NCBI GenBank assembly: GCA_016785225.1
Contig: JAFBJZ010000821.1
Span: 434,001-498,000 of the forward strand
From: Psettodes erumei
Lineage: Eukaryota > Chordata > Actinopteri > Pleuronectiformes > Psettodidae
Direction: 5' to 3'
Length of the DNA: 64,000 nt
The notes below the pieces were generated by a model. It saw nothing but the letters and a program-made list of their open reading frames with translations. It ran no database searches and was not told the origin of the DNA. The position numbers were made by a program, and so were the translations under genes. Of the stretch, positions 58,525-64,000 are shown in pieces (positions within the stretch are counted from its first letter, which is position 1; each line of letters begins with the position of its first letter).

Positions 58525-61500
58525 ATGCCTTCAGAAAAAACCTTCAAACAAAGAAGGACGTACGGTAGGTGTTATCACACAGTCGGATTTATTTATTTTT
58601 TTCAACACTTGACGCTCAGCACCAGCTGTTTTCACGTCGTGCATGTAAAGCTGGGATCGAGGTGTCCCAGCGGACAGGTACCTGTGTGTTATTATCCCAG
58701 AGGCGACTGTTAGCGTTCCAGGCTAGTTCAGGACACTTTACTCAGCACACGGGCGAGACACTGGCGGGTTGTCTAAGCTAATCAGAAGACGAGGTCATAT
58801 ACGGAGGTCTGTGGACATGTCAGCCTGTCTAAAACATGACAAAGAGTCCTCATCTGCATCTCATATGTTTTCAATCGAGAATAGAAGAGAATGAGGCTGT
58901 TTGCTGCAGGCCTCTCTCTCTCCCTCTCTCTCTCTCTCTCCCCTGCGTGTGTTTATTTGTGTCAGCTCGACGGGAGAAAAACAAAGTGATGTCGAAACGC
59001 AGGGCAGAGAAACCGAGGGCTGCAGGATTGGGGGATGGGACAGTGTGTGGAGGAGGAGAGAGGAGTTTGTCAAATGCAGAGTTTACCTTTTGTGTTTCTC
59101 TTTGGGTGCAGGGCAGGCCACAGCCTCGATGCGGATTACACTTTCAGTTACGCATTCCCAGCCCTCACAGCTAAAGACAAAGACTGCAGTGCTTTGTAGA
59201 CACGTTGTAACTTACCTCTCTCTCTCTGACAGCGTATAATTTGTCATGTTTTCAGTGGTTTAGAGCACGAAACAATGGGGAAAACGTATTCATTACAATT
59301 TAAGATGTAAGAAATTCATAATTTTCGTTTGGTAAGATAAGTCGGCCTTAAGTTGTTTTGTCTTTCTCAAGTGTCATATGTGTTTAAACAAAGATGGGAA
59401 CCAACGTGTTGCCTGTAACCGTTGAAATACATTTCCCAGTATGACTAAAAGGCCCCGACTTCCTGTTCGTCACGTTATTGGTCCAAATTTATGCAACCGA
59501 TGCACGTGAGGGTCAGCTAGCGCCAGGGAAACAGCACGTCACGTGCTCCGGACTCTACTTGAGAACATGGCAAAGTGAAGAAAAGTTTTTACAGTCAAAC
59601 TGCGACAAACTTCCATTAAATAAATAATAACCTAAGTGGGGTTGTGATTACAAGTCGACATATTGCTAGTTTTGCTAGTTTGCCTGCATTAGCGGCGGTT
59701 TACAGTGTGTTGTTGTAGTTTGGGTTTTATTTAGCCTCTGTGTCACTGCCTTGTGTGATCATCACGAACCACGTGTTAAAAAAAAACACACGTCTAATGT
59801 TTCACAGCGTTCACTTCCTTGTCTCTAGGCCTGTGTGAATCACTCGGCTTAAACCTGAGTTGATGTTCTGCATCTCTATAGTAAGTCACTAAATGACTCA
59901 GGAAATCCCAGAGTCTTCCAGCTGTGTCACGTGATACTGACTAATTTCTCTATTATGACAGAACAGAAATTTAGGGAAAACCAGCCAAGCTTGTAGGCCA
60001 GCTGCTTCCTATTCTGTGATTTTTCTATGTGATTGAAAACTGATGACTCAAAGGCAGTTTGTTGCCTGGACTGCAGACAAGTCACATTGACACATAAAGA
60101 GCTCCTCTGTTCCTCGGTGATGAACACGCCCGTATTGAGATGTGATCAGGGAACTGTTTCCTCAACTTTAGCATGAACGTAGCACCCTGGGGAAGATAAA
60201 CATTTGTCCTGTGGGACAGCGCGTAATGAGTTGATTGAATTAGATATCCTAACAGTGGATGTTCAAACTGTCCCCTCGGCAGACACGCAAAGACTTGATA
60301 CCAGTAACTCAGAGCCTCAGCGGCTTGACAGCTGACAGCGTGCTGCACGCTACAACGCAATTGTTTTACTATCTCTACCACACGTTTCCTTGGAAATCAA
60401 CATTTAAAAACTAATGGAGGTGGTCATGATGACAAGACGCTTTTCCCCCGTGTTCAAATTTGTTGACTGAGCCCATTTTGACCATGATGCAGAGTTGTTG
60501 TTGATGTTGCCACTTAAACGTGCAGTAAGCCAAAAGTATCAACTGTTATTTATCTTTAAATGGGATTAAACATGAAGAAACAGCAGTCTGCTTTGCCCCA
60601 GGTCACTGATGAACAAGTGGACCTTCCTATCAGCACCTGACCTCACCGCTCGAGGTTATGGCTGCGGAAGGAGAAACACAACAATATTTGTTTTCCAGGC
60701 TGACAATCGTAGATTTTCTTTTGAAGATGATTCTCAGTTAGGGGAAATACATTGTTAACGTTGTGGAGGCTCTGCGATCACCCTGGACATATCAAAGCTT
60801 CAGTGCACAAATCCTGCAGCGCGTTTTGGTTTCGCTTCTTGCGTGCAGACGTGGCGTGCGTTCCTGTCTGTTTGCAAACGAGGCACACCAAACACACTGG
60901 GCTCATTGAGTATAAACTGAGACTTTCTGTGCGGCAATCTGCTAATCAATGTGGAACAATGTGGTTACACCATGAGTTGATTAAAGCCCATTATGTTTTC
61001 ACTAGAGAGATTTAGTCCACTAAGCAGTCTGTTGAATCCTGTGCATCCAGATATTTCTACTCTGCTTCATATTAACACCCAAGAATGGAATCATTTGTTT
61101 TAACTTGATTAGACGGAAAATCGCGGGAGTTGCCCCATTTTTGGTTTAGATGTTACTGTAATGCACGTGTATAACACCCACACAAACCTGTCAAACCAGA
61201 GTTGACAATATCAAAACATGTTTATACTTAGAGAAAGCGGTGGGTCAAATACTGTATTCAAATTCGGTTGAGCAAGAAGTTCTTTTAAAAACCTGCCTGC
61301 CGGGCTCCGTTGACGAGTTTATGTCTGTGTCTACTTTTGTCTTTGACCTCGTTTGTCTTTCATCAGCTGATTCTCCTGACCCTCTAATCTCGCTGTCTGT
61401 TTTTCTGCCCCGCAGAGCAGAGAGTAGAAGATGTCAGACTGATCCGAGAGCAGCACCCGAACAAGATACCCGTGAGTAGGAATAACACATAAGTCAAAAG

Positions 61501-63686
61501 TCGGATGCACGTTCACCTACTGCCTAACCATATTCTCACCACGAGGATCATCTTAGGAAAACTGTCAGGGCGCAAACGTCTCAGCATGATGTGCACAACG
61601 CAGGAAGACACGAGTTAAAACAAGAAAACCCTACTGCAGCGGAAAGTGTTGCCACATGTTTCCTGCTTGTGCTGTGAGAGGTTTTTAAATGTCATTTTCT
61701 GCTTTCTGCTCGGTGTTTTCTGGAGGAAGATTTTTTTTTTTCTGTGTGTCTCACTGATTACCCATTATTTCTATCCTTTATTTGAATGGAAGCAGCCAGG
61801 CAGTGCAGCAGTTGTTTCTGTCTGTTCTCATGAGAAATGGGTGTGACTGCATCTGCTAAGAAGTCAGGTGTCCAGCGGCTCCTTAGCAACCGCCGATAAA
61901 CAAACGCACACCTCGCGGTTCACCTGCTGGTGTCATCGTTTGGAGATAGGGTATCACAGCAGCTGTCCATCTGCTGCCCCATGTAAGGCCTCCTCATCTT
62001 AAAAGCACCCCACTGAGAGCGTGTGTTGGTTTCCTGTCCGCTCTCCTGGGATTATAAACTGCCATGTCATGGTAAAGTGCTGAGACCAGAGGGCAGATGC
62101 GCCGTGTCACTGTAACGTAACCCCATCCAGACAGCCACACTGGAGCCTGGAGGGGGGTGGAGGAGCAGAGGACCGTGTGACGGGCTGATAATTGCCCTGC
62201 CTCACTGAACAATATATGTTTCTGGCTCCATTTCTGCACCCCAGAGGGCACGCCTTTTTCTAAATAACTGCTGACATTTCAAATCAGTTAGTTATTTATT
62301 TATTTAAAAAAATTTCAACACTTGTTATTTAAACCGAGGAAGTTAAACAAAAGAAAATTACTATGTTTAATTTAGAAAAAACAGTTGCAACCGGAAAACA
62401 AATGGCACAAACCAAATGCAGTTTTCAACTCACATATTGCACATTAACATTAAATTATGAAACAACTAGACAGCAAATCAAGATATCCATATCCTGTGTA
62501 GGATCCATTGATTTATTTATCCAAGATCATTTTATTCACGGCTCGTTGCATTTCAGTGAGAAACACTGCATGTCAAGATAACATTTGTTTGTTCATAGGA
62601 AAACTCCACAGGGAATCTTTCAGTCATTATGAGGAGAGCTGCTCAGCCTGAACTTCTGTCTCTGGTCCCACTCACGCTTCTTTAACCAAACCTGCACCTT
62701 TTTAATAAGATTATAGCTTCTCAAAAGACCATTTTCTCAACTCTAAAGCAAAAAAGTACAAGAAACCCATAGGTTGCTCAGAAAAAACCCTCTCCACATG
62801 ATGTTATCAAGAACATCCACTAAATGGCAACTTTTTTTCAACGAGTTTCTCAAAGCACCAATAATGATCTCTGCATTATGTATCACTATTTATTTGTTTT
62901 AAAGGCTTACTTTAACTTGATTAAATGTCTTAGTGAGTGAAGGATTGTGCGTTCACACTGCAGCGCAAGTAAATCAGTGTCGGTCCAGCGAGCACGGACT
63001 GAAGAGTCACAAGAACAGACAGAATTTTTCTATTTTTACCGCGTCACCCGATCCGTGTGCTGCCCCATCTCCCCATCACAGCTCAGTATTGATCTGAAAC
63101 GCTGCAGACAGAGCAGGAGGCGGTGACTGATAGTGTGCGTGTCTCCTGTGCAGGTGATCATTGAGAGGTATAAAGGAGAGAAACAGCTGCCCATCCTGGA
63201 CAAGACCAAGTTCCTGGTGCCAGACCACGTCAACATGAGTGAGCTCATCAAGATTATCAGGTACGTCTGAACTCCGCTCACCTCGTCTTGTCCCATTTGT
63301 TTCCTTTTTCCTCTCTTTCTCTTTTCCTTTTCCTTTCCTCCCCTCTCTCCTCCACATGTTCCTTTTCCTTCATTTCTTGCTGTTCCTTTTCCTCTTCAGG
63401 TTCTCATCCTGTCATCTCTGTTTTGCTTTCCCTTCTTGCCTTTTGCTTTTCTCTCCTCTCCTCTCCTCACCTCATCTCGTATGTGTCATGTCTTTCTCTC
63501 CCCACCAGGAGGCGCCTCCAGCTAAACTCAAACCAGGCTTTCTTCCTGCTGGTTAACGGCCACAGCATGGTGTCTGTGTCGGCTGCCATCTCCGAGGTGT
63601 ACGAGCGGGAGCGGGACCAAGACGGCTTCCTCTATATGGTGTACGCCTCCCAGGAGACCTTCGGCTCTGCCACGACCACCCAGTGA
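58525..63686 (+). CDS. map1lc3b: map1lc3b, microtubule-associated protein 1 light chain 3 (ATG8 family)
   Basis: Four phase-consistent exons: 58525-58564, 61416-61471, 63154-63260 and 63509-63686 (TGA 63684-63686). They encode 126 residues. The N-terminus MPSEKTFKQRRTYEQRVEDV is that of LC3B rather than LC3A (which starts MPSDRPFKQRRSF). The core includes [40 protein letters not shown] and DGFLYMVYASQETFG. The hydrophobic-pocket residues K49, K51, F52 and L53 for LC3-interacting motifs are present. Gly120 is present and followed by a six-residue tail SATTTQ, which ATG4 would remove so that the glycine can be joined to phosphatidylethanolamine on autophagic membranes. The tail differs from the mammalian MKLSV. 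Intron 1 (2.85 kb) carries E-boxes described separately. Paralogue choice (b versus another teleost LC3) rests on the N-terminus. Confidence 0.96.
58913..58941 (+). repeat. (CT)n repeat in map1lc3b intron 1
   Basis: Interrupted run of CT units ending TCTCTCCCC. Confidence 0.9.
59426..59580. promoter_or_regulatory. Promoter-like cluster in map1lc3b intron 1
   Basis: Within 150 bp are AATACATTTCCCAGTATGAC (59427-59446, close to the ZNF143/SBS motif), an ETS word ACTTCCTG, an inverted CCAAT box TTATTGGTCC, an E-box TGCACGTGAG and the CLEAR-like GTCACGTGCT (59538-59547). This combination is typical of housekeeping or bidirectional promoters and could start an alternative transcript. No coding exon was identified behind it on either strand. 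Confidence 0.4.
59926..59935 (+). promoter_or_regulatory. CLEAR-type E-box in map1lc3b intron 1
   Basis: GTCACGTGAT matches nine of ten bases of the TFEB/TFE3 CLEAR consensus GTCACGTGAC. It lies about 1.4 kb downstream of the start codon. TFEB controls many autophagy and lysosome genes; binding here is inferred from the motif. Confidence 0.45.
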
Positions 63687-64000
63687 ACCGCCTTCCTTCT
63701 TCTTCCACCTGGCCGGTGATTGGACAGTTGTAGTTTTTAGCCCCTCCCCCGTGTTTCTCGCCACACAACTTTAGTCTTGACTGTAAGAACTAAAACAAAA
63801 ACTATTAAATCTAAACACAGCGTGCAACCTTTTCTCAGCGCAAACTGGTTCAGGTTACGATCTAACTCTGCAATGAGCAGATTTACTCTTTGTGCACCGC
63901 CACGCTCACCAGTGAAGGGTTGAACAGAACAGCAGAGTTTAAGTAAAGAAATCCCCCAAATCTGACTATGGCTCTGGCCAGTGGAGTCATTTACCGTGTG
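63687..64000 (+). other. map1lc3b: map1lc3b 3'UTR (end uncertain)
   Basis: The sequence after the stop is untranslated. The first polyA-like hexamer is ATTAAA at 63804-63809, a common variant. No canonical AATAAA follows before the window ends, so the transcript may extend beyond 64000. Confidence 0.6.

Overview
The window looks like teleost fish DNA, probably a spiny-rayed (percomorph) species. Coding exons are split by GT-AG introns, (CA)n/(GT)n microsatellites are frequent, and there are fragments of transposons typical of fish. Four transcription units can be supported: ranbp10 (+, 5' end outside the window), a mir-7 microRNA gene (-), det1 (+, complete) and map1lc3b (+, complete coding region). 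No bacterial, viral or CRISPR content is visible.

Layout. 1-325 is a relic of a hAT-like DNA transposon. 1556-8375 holds eleven coding exons of ranbp10, from the second half of the SPRY domain to the stop, followed by a spliced 3'UTR exon at 9004-9205. 9.2-46.4 kb is a gene desert with no credible protein-coding exon. Inside it, at 16486-16573 on the minus strand, is a complete mir-7 precursor hairpin. About 18.5 kb upstream of it (same strand) is a compact CRE-CCAAT-TATA promoter followed by a splice donor near 35.0-35.2 kb, the best candidate start of the mir-7 primary transcript. The desert also holds microsatellites, two long purine/pyrimidine tracts in opposite orientation, dispersed-repeat copies and several stretches that read like conserved non-coding elements. 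46.4-53.2 kb is det1: a CpG-rich promoter, an untranslated first exon, eight coding exons (551 aa) and a polyA signal. 53.2-58.25 kb is intergenic. 58.25-63.8 kb is map1lc3b: four coding exons encoding 126 aa.

How it fits together. In human, MIR7-2 lies upstream of DET1 at 15q26.1 and is transcribed away from it. The same divergent arrangement is seen here, so the desert upstream of det1 is best read as the mir-7 locus and its regulatory DNA. ranbp10 (CTLH-type E3 ligase), det1 (CUL4-DDB1-COP1 E3 ligase) and map1lc3b (autophagy ubiquitin-like protein) all act in protein turnover, but I see no evidence that they are co-regulated. All assignments come from reading the sequence and remembered family features; no alignment, folding or conservation computation was run.
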